Assembly: GCA_016930085.1 (NCBI GenBank)
Contig: JAFGHO010000018.1
Coordinates: forward strand, 62,001 to 126,000
Reading direction: 5' to 3'
DNA: 64,000 nucleotides
DNA from: Spirochaetales bacterium
Lineage (GTDB): Bacteria > Spirochaetota > Spirochaetia > SZUA-6 > JAFGRV01
Under the pieces are notes generated by a model. It was not told the DNA's origin. It searched no databases and worked only from the letters and a program-made list of their open reading frames with translations. Shown here one piece after another: positions 25,937 through 34,937 of this stretch. Made by a program: the position numbers and the translations under genes. The first letter of the stretch is position 1. The number at the start of each line of letters is the position of its first letter.

Positions 25937-26653
25937 TCATCCGATCATCTCGCCTTTATGCGAAAGCAGGTTGATCGATCTGATACCGGAAAGCTGTTTC
26001 ACATTACTGACAAACGCATGTTCTTCTTTTTTCTTGATCTGGATTTCGTAGATCATCTCGTAACCGGAGGAGTCGCTGTTTTTCATTTTCAATTTATATT
26101 TATGGGAAAAATCCTTGAATACGGTTTCAAGCTGATTTTCGGAAAACCCATTACCTTTGACAATAAGGATATATGAAAACTGTTCACCCAGATAATAATG
26201 GAAAATGAACATTAACACCGCCACGATGAGGGTACCCAACACCGCGATCGTGTGGTTTCCCGTCCCGGCGGCAAGACCCGCGGACATTCCCCAGAACAGG
26301 TAACCGATATCCCGTATATCTTTAATAGCTGACCTGAATCTGATTATGGACAGCGCCCCCACCATGCCGAGGGAGAGGGCAAGGCTTCCCCCGATTACCA
26401 TCATCACGGCCGCGGTTACCACGGTAATAAGCACAAGGGTGATATTGAAATTTTTGGAATAGATGATTCCCGAGTAGGTCTTTTTGTAGACCCATGAAAT
26501 GATCAATGCCACGATGATCGCGATTGCCTGATTGAACAACATCTGCTCGACGGGAATATAAACGGTAACGATATCGATAATTCCCGGAAATAATTTTTTT
26601 TCCACCTCGCGTTCCTCTTTTCCTTTTTCCTCAATAAAAAGGTGTAACATCAA
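25937..26653 (-). CDS. DUF4956 membrane protein
   Basis: The 238-residue protein has about four membrane helices between residues 35 and 150. It carries the diagnostic stretch G-M-V-G-A-L-S-I-I-R-F-R-S-A-I-K-D near residues 97-113, the hallmark of the DUF4956 family, and G-L-A-A-G-T-G just after it. The C-terminal 70 residues form a soluble domain. DUF4956 genes are very often beside VTC-domain (polyphosphate polymerase) genes, as here (26805-27551). A role with that protein at the membrane is likely, but the biochemistry is not known. The first codons include alternatives; ATG 26653 is the longest. Confidence 0.88.
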   Translation of the reverse strand: MMLHLFIEEKGKEEREVEKKLFPGIIDIVTVYIPVEQMLFNQAIAIIVALIISWVYKKTYSGIIYSKNFNITLVLITVVTAAVMMVIGGSLALSLGMVGALSIIRFRSAIKDIRDIGYLFWGMSAGLAAGTGNHTIAVLGTLIVAVLMFIFHYYLGEQFSYILIVKGNGFSENQLETVFKDFSHKYKLKMKNSDSSGYEMIYEIQIKKKEEHAFVSNVKQLSGIRSINLLSHKGEMIG

Positions 26654-26804
26654 CGATTCAATAGTCTTTCGTTGGTTTCACGACTCACATAATCAAAAGA
26701 GAAATAATCTTTTTAACTACTCGACAATGCTCTTATATTCAATACGGATATATAATATAATATAATTAAAACAACCGGTGCAAGGCAAATGGGACGTGCA
26801 ATTA

Positions 26805-27551
26805 TCAGAGAATATTATATGTTTCCCTGCCGTAACAATATTTACTGATTGCCGAGTTGACTGTCTGTATACATGACAATACCATTTTCAACCATGCGGG
26901 TAAAAATACATTGTATTTGACCTCCATAACAACAGTCATGCTTTCGAAAACAGGAAACAGATGCAAATCGAGTCTGAAAATATCGAAATCCGTGGCGCAT
27001 GCGGTGATGTTCCTGTCAAAGGTAATGCGAATATTGTTGAAATCCTCGACAAACGCGTCCCGCATATAATCGATGACGACGACGGGGCTGTAATAATGTT
27101 CGGCCATCAAACAATAGACACGGTTCAGGACAGGGTTTCCGGGATTCAGTAAAAACGACCTGACGCCGTTTATCAACATCGATGCCTGTTCCCTTGTGAC
27201 AAACGCCGTCTCTTTCTTCAAATAATCGTTGTATTTGTTCTTGATCTCCAGTTTTATTTGATCGGTCTCCACATTATAAAGCCTCAATCTTATTTTTTTT
27301 CTCTCTTCGATACCCATTATCTTCTCCATGTACTCCTTGTTGTCCGGAGTATCGAAGTAAAGGCTTCGTATCCAATAGCCGTCAAACGATCTGGAATGCG
27401 AATCCGTTTTCATGAATCTGGAAAGTATCTCCCTGATTCGTACATAATCGATATAACCGATATAGTATTTCAATTCGTTTCTGAACAAGGAGATATGGTT
27501 ATTGCTTCCGTTTTTTCCATCATTCATCACGTTTTCCTGCCCTCTCATCAT
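26805..27551 (-). CDS. VTC-domain polyphosphate polymerase-like protein
   Basis: This 248-residue protein consists of one VTC domain, the tunnel-shaped fold that makes polyphosphate in the yeast vacuole. R-N-E-L-K-Y-Y-I near residue 25, I-R-S-L-Y-F-D-T-P near 65 and K-K-I-R-L-R-L-Y near 86 supply the basic residues that line the tunnel. L-E-I-K-N-K-Y-N-D-Y-L-K-K-E near 103 and M-E-V-K-Y near 215 supply the acidic metal ligands. The DUF4956 protein encoded 151 bases downstream is its usual partner. It may make or bind polyphosphate or another nucleotide-derived polymer; activity is inferred from the fold. A CotH gene, often found with this pair, was not seen. Confidence 0.85.
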   Translation of the reverse strand: MMRGQENVMNDGKNGSNNHISLFRNELKYYIGYIDYVRIREILSRFMKTDSHSRSFDGYWIRSLYFDTPDNKEYMEKIMGIEERKKIRLRLYNVETDQIKLEIKNKYNDYLKKETAFVTREQASMLINGVRSFLLNPGNPVLNRVYCLMAEHYYSPVVVIDYMRDAFVEDFNNIRITFDRNITACATDFDIFRLDLHLFPVFESMTVVMEVKYNVFLPAWLKMVLSCIQTVNSAISKYCYGRETYNIL

Positions 27552-27608
27552 CCATCACCGTTTCCATACCGCTCTCTTACAAACATCATACGAGTTTATC
27601 TCATATGA

Positions 27609-28327
27609 TATTATCGATCCATGAACATCGTATGCCGGATGTATGATTATTGAGTAAACATTTCATTCTATAATAATCGTCAATACCATGATATCCCGCA
27701 TTTGTACAGGGGGTTGAACAATTATACATCGAACGTTCATCATTCGTTCACACGATGATCACAATATTCGTGTATACTGAACCGAAAACTATTTATATAA
27801 TTTAGATTTCTTTCTTTTTACATAAAAACAAGAGTGCCGGAGTTGTTTGCCGATGGTAATGAATTCTTGTATGAGGGAAAAGACGCCGAATGAAGGCTGT
27901 GTGTGTAAAAACCACGCCGACAACGATGTCGCTTCAATAATGCAGGGAGTTTCGCTATCGATGTTACCTGCAACCTATCCTCCCGCATCACCATGAAAAC
28001 TCTTAGTGGGTGATTCAGCCGATTCTTTTAAGTGTTTTTAGGTGAATTGCTACAGGTAGCATATATATAAATCCCTATTCCGGCAATAGCATTTTATTGT
28101 ATAAAAATCGGGTGTTTACCGGCAATAGCTTATTGAAATATCATGTTTTATAGTATATTCTTTATATAGAATTATCCTATTGACAATACACACTCCCTCT
28201 CTATTCAATGTATAATGTAGAGTAAAATAAAAAGACATACGGATATGAGCGTTACGCCGACACATGATGAGGGGTATCATCGATGTGAAGATGAGACGTT
28301 ATTTGGTAAAAAAAGGGAACGTAAACA
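27609..28327. other. Long intergenic region upstream of response regulator
   Basis: About 720 bases between the divergent VTC and response regulator genes hold no convincing gene. A TATAAT sits at 28211-28216, with TTGACA at 28180 but 25 bases apart, too far for a standard sigma-70 pair. An 11-base sequence CCGGCAATAGC occurs twice at 28080-28090 and 28119-28129, 39 bases start to start, and could be a regulator site. The part from 27830 to 28050 is less AT-rich and might be an untranslated RNA, but I see no recognisable fold. Confidence 0.4.
28080..28129. repeat. Direct repeat CCGGCAATAGC (2 copies)
   Basis: Two identical 11-base copies lie at 28080-28090 and 28119-28129, with about four helix turns between starts (39 bases), in the leader of the response regulator gene. 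The spacing puts both on nearly the same DNA face, as for a protein that binds direct repeats, like OmpR/PhoB-type regulators. Autoregulation is a guess. Confidence 0.4.
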
Positions 28328-29017
28328 ATGAAAAAAATCCTGATTATCGACGACAATATCGAAAGTAAAAAGCATATTGCCGAATATCTTGAAGATGAAG
28401 GAAGTTTTCAGGTCGATATTAAAAATAAAAAACAATCGCTGGAACAACTGGAAAAACAAAATCTCTTTGATCTTGTCATCGTCGACATCCTCATCTCACA
28501 GAATAACGGCTGGACTATCTGCCGGGAAATAAAAAAGATCACCGATATACCGCTTGTTGTCGTTACCTCCAATCACGAAGATATCTATGAATTGTACGGA
28601 TATGAGATAGGGATCGACGAATATATAAGAAAACCCTTCAATCCGGAAATTTTGATAGCCAGAATGAACGCCCTGTTGCGGCGAAGAAACGGTAACCGCC
28701 AGATTCATACCTTTGATGAGTTTGAACTCAACAAAAAAGGGCATTATGTTTCGATAAAGGGCAAACCCCTCCACCTCAGACCAAAGGAATACGACTTGCT
28801 TTTATACCTTGTCGAAAATCATGGTGTGGCGCTAAGCCGGGATCAGATTCTCAAAGACGTCTGGAATTACGATTACGACGGCTATCACCGGACAGTCGAC
28901 TCCCATATAAAGCGCATACGTAAAAAACTGGGGACTAAAAACAGCTTTATCGAGACGGTAAGGAACTACGGGTATAAATTCGTCAATCCCGCCATGGACC
29001 CCCCCTATCAAAACTAG
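28328..29017 (+). CDS. OmpR/PhoB-type response regulator (orphan)
   Basis: A 229-residue two-domain regulator. The receiver (1-115) has the acidic pair Asp8-Asp9, the phospho-acceptor Asp53 in L-V-I-V-D-I-L, the Thr in V-V-V-T-S-N and the Lys in Y-I-R-K-P-F. The C-terminal winged-helix domain (about 130-225) has L-R-P-K-E-Y-D-L-L-L-Y-L and R-T-V-D-S-H-I-K-R-I-R-K-K-L-G, the recognition-helix region of this family. No histidine kinase gene is next to it, so its sensor is elsewhere. It has its own long leader and is followed by a convergent gene. Targets are unknown. Confidence 0.93.
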   Translation: MKKILIIDDNIESKKHIAEYLEDEGSFQVDIKNKKQSLEQLEKQNLFDLVIVDILISQNNGWTICREIKKITDIPLVVVTSNHEDIYELYGYEIGIDEYIRKPFNPEILIARMNALLRRRNGNRQIHTFDEFELNKKGHYVSIKGKPLHLRPKEYDLLLYLVENHGVALSRDQILKDVWNYDYDGYHRTVDSHIKRIRKKLGTKNSFIETVRNYGYKFVNPAMDPPYQN

Positions 29018-29067
29018 CACCGCCTCCACGGTAGCCGTCAAAAAAGAGCGGCCGGCACCCGTCGTCT

Positions 29068-30498
29068 CTATCGATTCAACTCCACGAGAATATCATCCCG
29101 GTGGAAAGATCGGGACTGTCCTTTATAAAGTTCGATTCCTTCCTTTATATTGTACTCCCCGGTTATAATTCGTGCGGCGATATTCTGTTTCAATACCATG
29201 ATATCATCGGCGTATTGAACATAGTACTCTCCGCCTTCGGGAAGCAGCATTTGATCGCAATACATGGCATGGACACTTCGCGACCTGATCACATCATCCG
29301 CCGGCTTTATGGGGAGGTCCCAGTCATTGAGGGTTAGTTCCGGGTGAACATAGGCCTTATTGAATGTTCTTGCCGGATTCTGCAATTCCCTCATCATTTC
29401 ATACGTCCCGCCCGTCTTTTTGTAGTGCAGGTCCGGAACGCCGTAGGTAAAAAGCATCTGGCCCGGCCCCTTGTCATGCATGATATCGATAAAACACCTG
29501 AAAGCGGCTTCCGGATCCTTTGCCTCTTTCGTGATCGCAAGACACGGGGCAACCCGTTCGAGGTACCGGGCATCGCCCACGGGAGGAACCGCGATCAAGA
29601 CCGATTCGGGACAACTGGTGCTTCGTATGCTTTCATTCAACCGAACCGCCCATTGGCCCGACCAATATTCGATTATTCCCACCCTGCTTTCATACAACTT
29701 TGTCCGGACCGTCGTCGTCGTATTGGTGAAGATTTCGTGATCGATAATGCCTTCTTCATAGCATCGCCTGAAGCGTTCCAGGGCATCCTCCATTTCCGGT
29801 TCCGTAAACCCGTCAACCCATTCACCGCCCCGTTTGAAAAAACCGAATCTCGCACCCTGCATTATCATCCGGTTGTAATAATCGAACTCGTTATTGACGA
29901 CTGTCGTATACCCGATCGTGTCCGCCAGGCCGTTTCCGTCAGGATCGTTTTCCGTGAACGCTTTCATGACCGTGTAAAACTCATCCCAGGTTTCGGGTAC
30001 TTCGAGACCGAGATTCGAAAGCCAGTCCTTTCTTATATAAGTAACACACCCCCCGCCCCTGTTAAGGGGAAAGCCGTATATATTGCCGTCCCTGAGCCGG
30101 TAGGCCGTATAATACCTTTCGTCTATGTCCTTTATATACCTGCTTCCCCTGATATAATCATTAAGCGCCAGAAGCTTGCCGGAGGCGGCAAGAACGATAT
30201 AATCCCCTGTCTGTATTTCACAGATGTCCGGAAGGTCGCCGGAGAGAAAAATAAACCTGAGTTTTTTGCTGTACTGGTCGTGAAGCGGTTGAACGATAAA
30301 CCATTCAACACCTGTTAGTTTAGAAAGCTCCTCACACCATTCCCTCTGCCCGTTCTGCGGTACCAGGACGATATCGAGCACCGCTTTCATGCGGACGGGT
30401 TTTTCCCGAACAACCGTTTTTTCTTTTGCGCAGTACGCCAACAACAAACACGCGACCGCCGTTAAACCGGTCCTGAGGAAAATCCATTTCTGTCTCAT
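29068..30498 (-). CDS. Extracellular solute-binding lipoprotein (family 1)
   Basis: Started at ATG 30498 (M-R-Q-K-W-I-F-L), it is 476 residues. Residues 1-23 form a signal peptide ending in a relaxed lipobox, L-L-L-A-Y-C, typical of spirochaete lipoproteins. The mature part shows the pattern of family 1 carbohydrate-binding proteins, with L-P-D-I-C-E-I-Q-T-G-D near residue 90 and V-P-E-T-W-D-E-F-Y near 170. It would capture an oligosaccharide for an ABC importer; no permease gene lies beside it. The AraC-type membrane regulator transcribed away from it (30657-32987) is a usual companion and may control it. The insert I-D-R-A-like hydrophobic patches are absent, so it should be a normal soluble domain. 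Confidence 0.85.
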   Translation of the reverse strand: MRQKWIFLRTGLTAVACLLLAYCAKEKTVVREKPVRMKAVLDIVLVPQNGQREWCEELSKLTGVEWFIVQPLHDQYSKKLRFIFLSGDLPDICEIQTGDYIVLAASGKLLALNDYIRGSRYIKDIDERYYTAYRLRDGNIYGFPLNRGGGCVTYIRKDWLSNLGLEVPETWDEFYTVMKAFTENDPDGNGLADTIGYTTVVNNEFDYYNRMIMQGARFGFFKRGGEWVDGFTEPEMEDALERFRRCYEEGIIDHEIFTNTTTTVRTKLYESRVGIIEYWSGQWAVRLNESIRSTSCPESVLIAVPPVGDARYLERVAPCLAITKEAKDPEAAFRCFIDIMHDKGPGQMLFTYGVPDLHYKKTGGTYEMMRELQNPARTFNKAYVHPELTLNDWDLPIKPADDVIRSRSVHAMYCDQMLLPEGGEYYVQYADDIMVLKQNIAARIITGEYNIKEGIELYKGQSRSFHRDDILVELNR

Positions 30499-30656
30499 TT
30501 TCCCGTTCCCCGTCTCTAAAAAAGCAAAGACTCTCATGCTAAAGATATTTTCCTACAACAAAGCTTTACTTAATTCTAAAACTATTTTATGATTATGTAC
30601 AGACAAATATCAAAAGAAGCCGATGCACCGCGGCAGAGACGACGATGTAAACAATT

Positions 30657-32987
30657 ATGGCTAAAAAGAAAAAGAGAATACACACAATCTTTTTCCGGTT
30701 TCTTACAATGTTTATCATAGTATTGATAATACCCGTCATTATCAGCTGGTTTACTTACCAGGGAATGCTTCGGGGCTATATCGAACAGGTAAAAAAAACG
30801 CATCTCGCCCTGCTTATCCAGACACGTGAAATTATCGATAATTACATGACCTCGATCGAATGGAAAGTCTTCAATATCGGAGAAAAGCAGCGGCTCAAGG
30901 AACTCCTGCGCCTGAGTGCAAACGAGATCGGTTCCGTCAATTATAAAATCAGGGAGTTTATCAATGAATTTTCATCCTATTTTTACGATGAAGATTTAAC
31001 GACAACATGCTACATCTATCTCAAAAAAAGCGATACCGTCATCACCCCGGACACATCGTTTTCCACCTCACTTTTCAACAGGGAATCCGTGTTTGAAATA
31101 CGGGGCTCGACGGTTCAATCGTGGAACAACAACCTTTCGCTCACCTACTTCAAGGGTCTGTTTCTGCCTTCGATAAGGATAAAAAGCGAAATGATTACCC
31201 ATTCGGAATATATCACCTATATACCCTACATTCATTCGCTTCCCGTTCTCAGTTTTACCGACAGACCCGAAGGGGCCATCGTATTTCTGATAAGCGAACA
31301 GAAAATCGAAAACCTTATCAGAAAATTCAACATTCCTCCCGGCGGACGCGCCTATATAACGGACAACCGCCGAACGATCATCACGAGTGTAACGGGAAAT
31401 ACCGCAGGCAAGACGCCCCGCCCTTCATTCAAAAGAACCTTTGATCAACAGGAAGGCATCATCATCGAAGAACGGGACGGCCTGCGGATGGTCTCCATCT
31501 ATACGACCTCGCCGAAAAACGACTGGAAATATGTGGTGACAATTCCCTATCAATATCTCATCGATCAACTGGGGTTTTCTAATAACATCATCATGTGGCT
31601 TCTTGTATCGTCGTTTGTCTTCAGTATCATCATCGCACTGTACCTCGCCTATGAAAACTCAAAACCGCTTCAGAAAGTGATTACAATGATGGGGGAGTTC
31701 TTCGGCCAGGATACCCCTAAAAAGGACTATCCGGATTTACAGGGAGGTGTCGCCGAACTGATAAAAAAAAGCCGGGGACTAAAGGAGGCTTTGGACCGAC
31801 AGTCCGATTTTGTTCAAAAAACCTTCTTCAACCGGCTTATAAAAGGTGGATTTAAAAACAGGGAGGAAATCGATGCGGGCTTATCGTTTGCCCGAATGCG
31901 GATAACGGGCGAGAAGTTTCTGATATGTATTATCGCACTTTCAGGCTATGAAGACCGCAGGGAAAAAGAGATATTCTCGGAACTCCAGATGACGAAAGTC
32001 GTCATCGCCAACATCATATCGAACACGATAGGCGGCAACTGCCATATCCATGATATGGACGAGGAACGAATGGCGGTGTTGCTTGCATTTTCGGACATGA
32101 GTGATTCAGCCTGTTTTTCATCGGCAGAAAAATCAATACAGACGATATACGACAATATCCGCGAGGTATACGTGTCGCAATTTCATATCGCCGTAAGCGG
32201 ACTCGCACGAAATCTGCTGGAAATCAACAAAGCGATGGAAGAAGCGATAGAGGCGTTGAATGTCACGGGAAAATCATCCGCCAACCCCGTTATCTGGTTT
32301 CACCAGCTATCGGAGAAGATCCAGGATTACTACTACCCCCTTGAAATAGAAATGCGGTTTATGAATGTCGTCAAGGCGGGGGATATTGACCAGGCAAATG
32401 CGATTCTGGATACCATCGCCGGGGTCAATCTGAATACGCTCAGGTTGAGCAGAAAAAAATGCGATCAGCTGATGATGGAAATACACGGAACATTTATAAA
32501 ACTCAAGAATCATATCGATATCGATTCGCGGGTCATGGAGATGATACGGCATATCACGGAGATTGAAGAACCGGAGGAGGCGTTCGGTCACATAAAAAAG
32601 CTGACGGGGCGTCTCTGTAAAATGATCGATGAAAAGAAAAAAAGCCACAATACAGCGCTGAGTGACAATATCGTTCATTACCTCGATGAAAATTATTCAA
32701 ATTCCCAACTGTCGCTTTACAGCGTCTCTTCCAGATTCGGGCTTACCGAGGTGTATCTCTCCTGTTTTTTCAAGGAGCAGACCGGTGTCAATTTTTCCTG
32801 GTATCTTGAAAAACTGCGGATCGACCACGCCACACGACTCCTTTCGGAAACCTCCCTCACGATCAACGAAATAGCTCAAAAAGTGGGATACAGCAGCGAC
32901 AAGGCATTCCGCAGGGCTTTCAAGCGGGTAACGAATATACCGCCGACGAAACTCAGACTTCTGCAAAAGCGTGCCGCCCCATCCTGA
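30657..32987 (+). CDS. Membrane-bound AraC-type regulator with extracytoplasmic sensor region
   Basis: A 776-residue one-component regulator. A basic N-terminus leads to membrane helix 1 (about 11-34). A sensor region of some 265 residues, probably Cache-like, follows, then helix 2 at about 308-335 (I-I-M-W-L-L-V-S-S-F-V-F-S-I-I-I). A cytoplasmic linker of about 330 residues ends in an AraC/XylS double helix-turn-helix near 675-770: L-S-L-Y-S-V-S-S-R-F-G-L-T-E-V-Y-L-S and I-N-E-I-A-Q-K-V-G-Y-S-S-D-K-A-F-R-R-A-F-K. Proteins of this build sense sugars outside the cell and switch on uptake genes. It is divergent from the solute-binding lipoprotein gene and 153 bases upstream of the pectate lyase gene, so pectin fragments are a candidate signal (inference). 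Confidence 0.88.
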   Translation: MAKKKKRIHTIFFRFLTMFIIVLIIPVIISWFTYQGMLRGYIEQVKKTHLALLIQTREIIDNYMTSIEWKVFNIGEKQRLKELLRLSANEIGSVNYKIREFINEFSSYFYDEDLTTTCYIYLKKSDTVITPDTSFSTSLFNRESVFEIRGSTVQSWNNNLSLTYFKGLFLPSIRIKSEMITHSEYITYIPYIHSLPVLSFTDRPEGAIVFLISEQKIENLIRKFNIPPGGRAYITDNRRTIITSVTGNTAGKTPRPSFKRTFDQQEGIIIEERDGLRMVSIYTTSPKNDWKYVVTIPYQYLIDQLGFSNNIIMWLLVSSFVFSIIIALYLAYENSKPLQKVITMMGEFFGQDTPKKDYPDLQGGVAELIKKSRGLKEALDRQSDFVQKTFFNRLIKGGFKNREEIDAGLSFARMRITGEKFLICIIALSGYEDRREKEIFSELQMTKVVIANIISNTIGGNCHIHDMDEERMAVLLAFSDMSDSACFSSAEKSIQTIYDNIREVYVSQFHIAVSGLARNLLEINKAMEEAIEALNVTGKSSANPVIWFHQLSEKIQDYYYPLEIEMRFMNVVKAGDIDQANAILDTIAGVNLNTLRLSRKKCDQLMMEIHGTFIKLKNHIDIDSRVMEMIRHITEIEEPEEAFGHIKKLTGRLCKMIDEKKKSHNTALSDNIVHYLDENYSNSQLSLYSVSSRFGLTEVYLSCFFKEQTGVNFSWYLEKLRIDHATRLLSETSLTINEIAQKVGYSSDKAFRRAFKRVTNIPPTKLRLLQKRAAPS

Positions 32988-33140
32988 CACTCCTCATCGG
33001 ACTGCTTTATACCGCATGACCGCGTCCATTATTAAATATTGTGTTCATTAATAAAATTTAATCCTTTAAAAAAATACCGTTTCATGATAGAATGAAGACC
33101 GAAATATCAACTATAGATAGGATGAAAAAAGGAAAAGCCA

Positions 33141-34325
33141 ATGAAAAAAAATGCCGGTTTCAATAAAAAACGGGTTCTTTGCTGTTTCATTCTCCTCATC
33201 GTCGCATTCACCGCCGCTTCCCAGAACCTGGGTGACGTGAACGGGAGCGGAAGTATCGATATTGTCGATGCCCTCCTGATCGCGCAGTTTTCAGTCGGGC
33301 TTAATCCTGGTAATTTCAACCAGGGTGCAGCGGATGTCAATTGCGACAACAACGTCAATATCGTGGACGGCCTTCTCACCGCGCAGTTTTACGTGGGACT
33401 CATCAATTCGTTTCCCTGTTCGCAAACCAATCCGCCCACATCACCACCCGCTTCACCGACGAATCCTCCCCAATCTTCCGGTGTTATCGGATGGGCGAGT
33501 CAAAACGGGGGAACGACCGGGGGCTCGGGCGGCAGTACGGTCAATGTATCAAGTTACTCGAGCCTTGAAAGCGCGGTTTCGGGTACGGAAAGCCGGATCG
33601 TCGTGATCTCGGGAACAATCACCGGCTCGGGGATGATGCAGGTCGGATCCAACAAGACGATCACCTCGTCGGGCGGAAACGGGACCATTTCCGGTTTCGG
33701 ATTCACCGTCAAGGAACAGCGGAATGTGATAATCCAAAACCTCAATTTTACCAATGCGGACGACGATTCGATCAATGTCGAAACATACTCGACCAATATC
33801 TGGATCGATCACTGTTCGTTATCGAACGGCTACGACGGACTCGTCGATATCAAACGGGGTTCATCATATATCACCGTCTCGTGGAACCGCTTTTTCAATC
33901 ACGGAAAGACCTGTCTCCTGGGTCATTCCGACGATAATGCGAGCCAGGACACCGGCAACCTCAAGGTTACCTATCACCATAACTTTTTCGACAATACGGA
34001 CACACGCCATCCCCGGGTTCGTTTCGGACATGTCCATGTGTTCAACAACTATTATATCGGAAACGAATATGGCGTCGCCTCAACAATGAATGCGGATGTT
34101 CTGGTCGAGGCAAATTATTTCAGGGATGTCGAAGATCCGGTACTTTCGGGATATGCAAGCTCCGATCCCGGCGATGTGGAGGAACGCAACAATGTGTACG
34201 ATTCCTGCGGCAATGGACCTCAGACACGGGGAAGCGTGCCGTCGTTCCCATACAGTTATTCCGTTGACAACCCTCAGAATATCCCTTCAATCGTATCCGG
34301 CGGTGCGGGGGCCGGAAAGATGTAA
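33141..34325 (+). CDS. Secreted pectate lyase (PL1) with dockerin-like module
   Basis: The 394-residue protein begins with a signal peptide (residues 1-29). A dockerin type I-like module follows (about 31-92) made of two repeats: G-D-V-N-G-S-G-S-I-D-I-V-D-A-L-L-I-A-Q and A-D-V-N-C-D-N-N-V-N-I-V-D-G-L-L-T-A-Q. Each is a calcium loop plus helix. A Pro/Thr/Ser linker (95-115) leads to a family 1 polysaccharide lyase: W-I-D-H-C-S-L-S near 217, the calcium-site aspartates around it, and T-R-H-P-R-V-R-F-G near 290 with the catalytic Arg. It would cut polygalacturonate by beta-elimination outside the cell. A strong terminator follows at 34356. The N-terminal position of the dockerin is less usual than C-terminal. 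Confidence 0.92.
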   Translation: MKKNAGFNKKRVLCCFILLIVAFTAASQNLGDVNGSGSIDIVDALLIAQFSVGLNPGNFNQGAADVNCDNNVNIVDGLLTAQFYVGLINSFPCSQTNPPTSPPASPTNPPQSSGVIGWASQNGGTTGGSGGSTVNVSSYSSLESAVSGTESRIVVISGTITGSGMMQVGSNKTITSSGGNGTISGFGFTVKEQRNVIIQNLNFTNADDDSINVETYSTNIWIDHCSLSNGYDGLVDIKRGSSYITVSWNRFFNHGKTCLLGHSDDNASQDTGNLKVTYHHNFFDNTDTRHPRVRFGHVHVFNNYYIGNEYGVASTMNADVLVEANYFRDVEDPVLSGYASSDPGDVEERNNVYDSCGNGPQTRGSVPSFPYSYSVDNPQNIPSIVSGGAGAGKM

Positions 34326-34355
34326 AAGGTGTATTGAGGCGAGGTACAAAAAAAA

Positions 34356-34372
34356 CAGGCGGTTTCCGCCTG
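34356..34372. terminator. Bidirectional rho-independent terminator
   Basis: The perfect stem CAGGCGG-TTT-CCGCCTG is flanked by A8 on the left and T8 on the right. It lies between the pectate lyase gene (plus strand, stop 34325) and the lipoprotein gene (minus strand, stop 34396) and should end transcription from both. Confidence 0.9.
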
Positions 34373-34395
34373 TTTTTTTTATCCGGCGGTCCGTT

Positions 34396-34884
34396 TCAGG
34401 GAACGACGACAACGTCTTTCGGCGAGAGATACCCCTCGCCGGAAAGAACCATCTCCCAGGCGTCCTTGTTGATCATAAGGCTGCTTCCCTCCTTTATCGC
34501 GTGACAGAGTCTTCCGACATCTCTCGCCACATACTGGATATTTTTACTCGCAGGATCGATATACAAGGCTATTCCCTTATAGACGGTCCCATCGATATCA
34601 ATATCAAGATAATAGTCCAGTTCCCACATATTGAACGACTCCTCTATTTTTTCCGGATACTTTTTATAATAGTCATCAGGCATCTCGAGATACAGATACA
34701 TATCCCCGGATTCCTTTTCGACTGTCGCATTGATATATGCCACGGGATGTTCGTCCGTCTGTCTGACAGGCGGAAGGGTACCGGTGCCTCCGTCCCGGCC
34801 GGCACCGGTGTTACGGTTTCCGCAGGTAAGAAACAAACCGAAAACAAGAACGAACGCAGAAAACAGTCCGATAATGCGTTTCAT
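34396..34884 (-). CDS. Small lipoprotein, unknown function
   Basis: I start it at ATG 34884 (M-K-R-I-I-G-L-F), giving 162 residues; the frame is open further upstream but without sense as a signal peptide. Residues 1-21 form a lipoprotein signal with L-F-L-T-C as lipobox. The mature part has a Gly/Arg/Thr-rich spacer and then a globular domain with Y-L-Y-L-E-M-P-D-D-Y-Y-K-K-Y and L-D-Y-Y-L-D-I-D-I-D-G-T-V-Y. The family is not known to me. It is transcribed away from the CARDB gene and toward the shared terminator at 34356. Confidence 0.7.
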   Translation of the reverse strand: MKRIIGLFSAFVLVFGLFLTCGNRNTGAGRDGGTGTLPPVRQTDEHPVAYINATVEKESGDMYLYLEMPDDYYKKYPEKIEESFNMWELDYYLDIDIDGTVYKGIALYIDPASKNIQYVARDVGRLCHAIKEGSSLMINKDAWEMVLSGEGYLSPKDVVVVP

Positions 34885-34937
34885 AAATAATAAACTATAT
34901 GGCTCCCCGAACAAAAGTCAAGAAGGTACCGGCGTGA

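Noticed and set aside
29344-30318. 324-residue open frame on the plus strand
   Set aside because: It lies fully antisense to the solute-binding lipoprotein gene, which has a signal peptide and family motifs; the plus-strand translation has no recognisable features.
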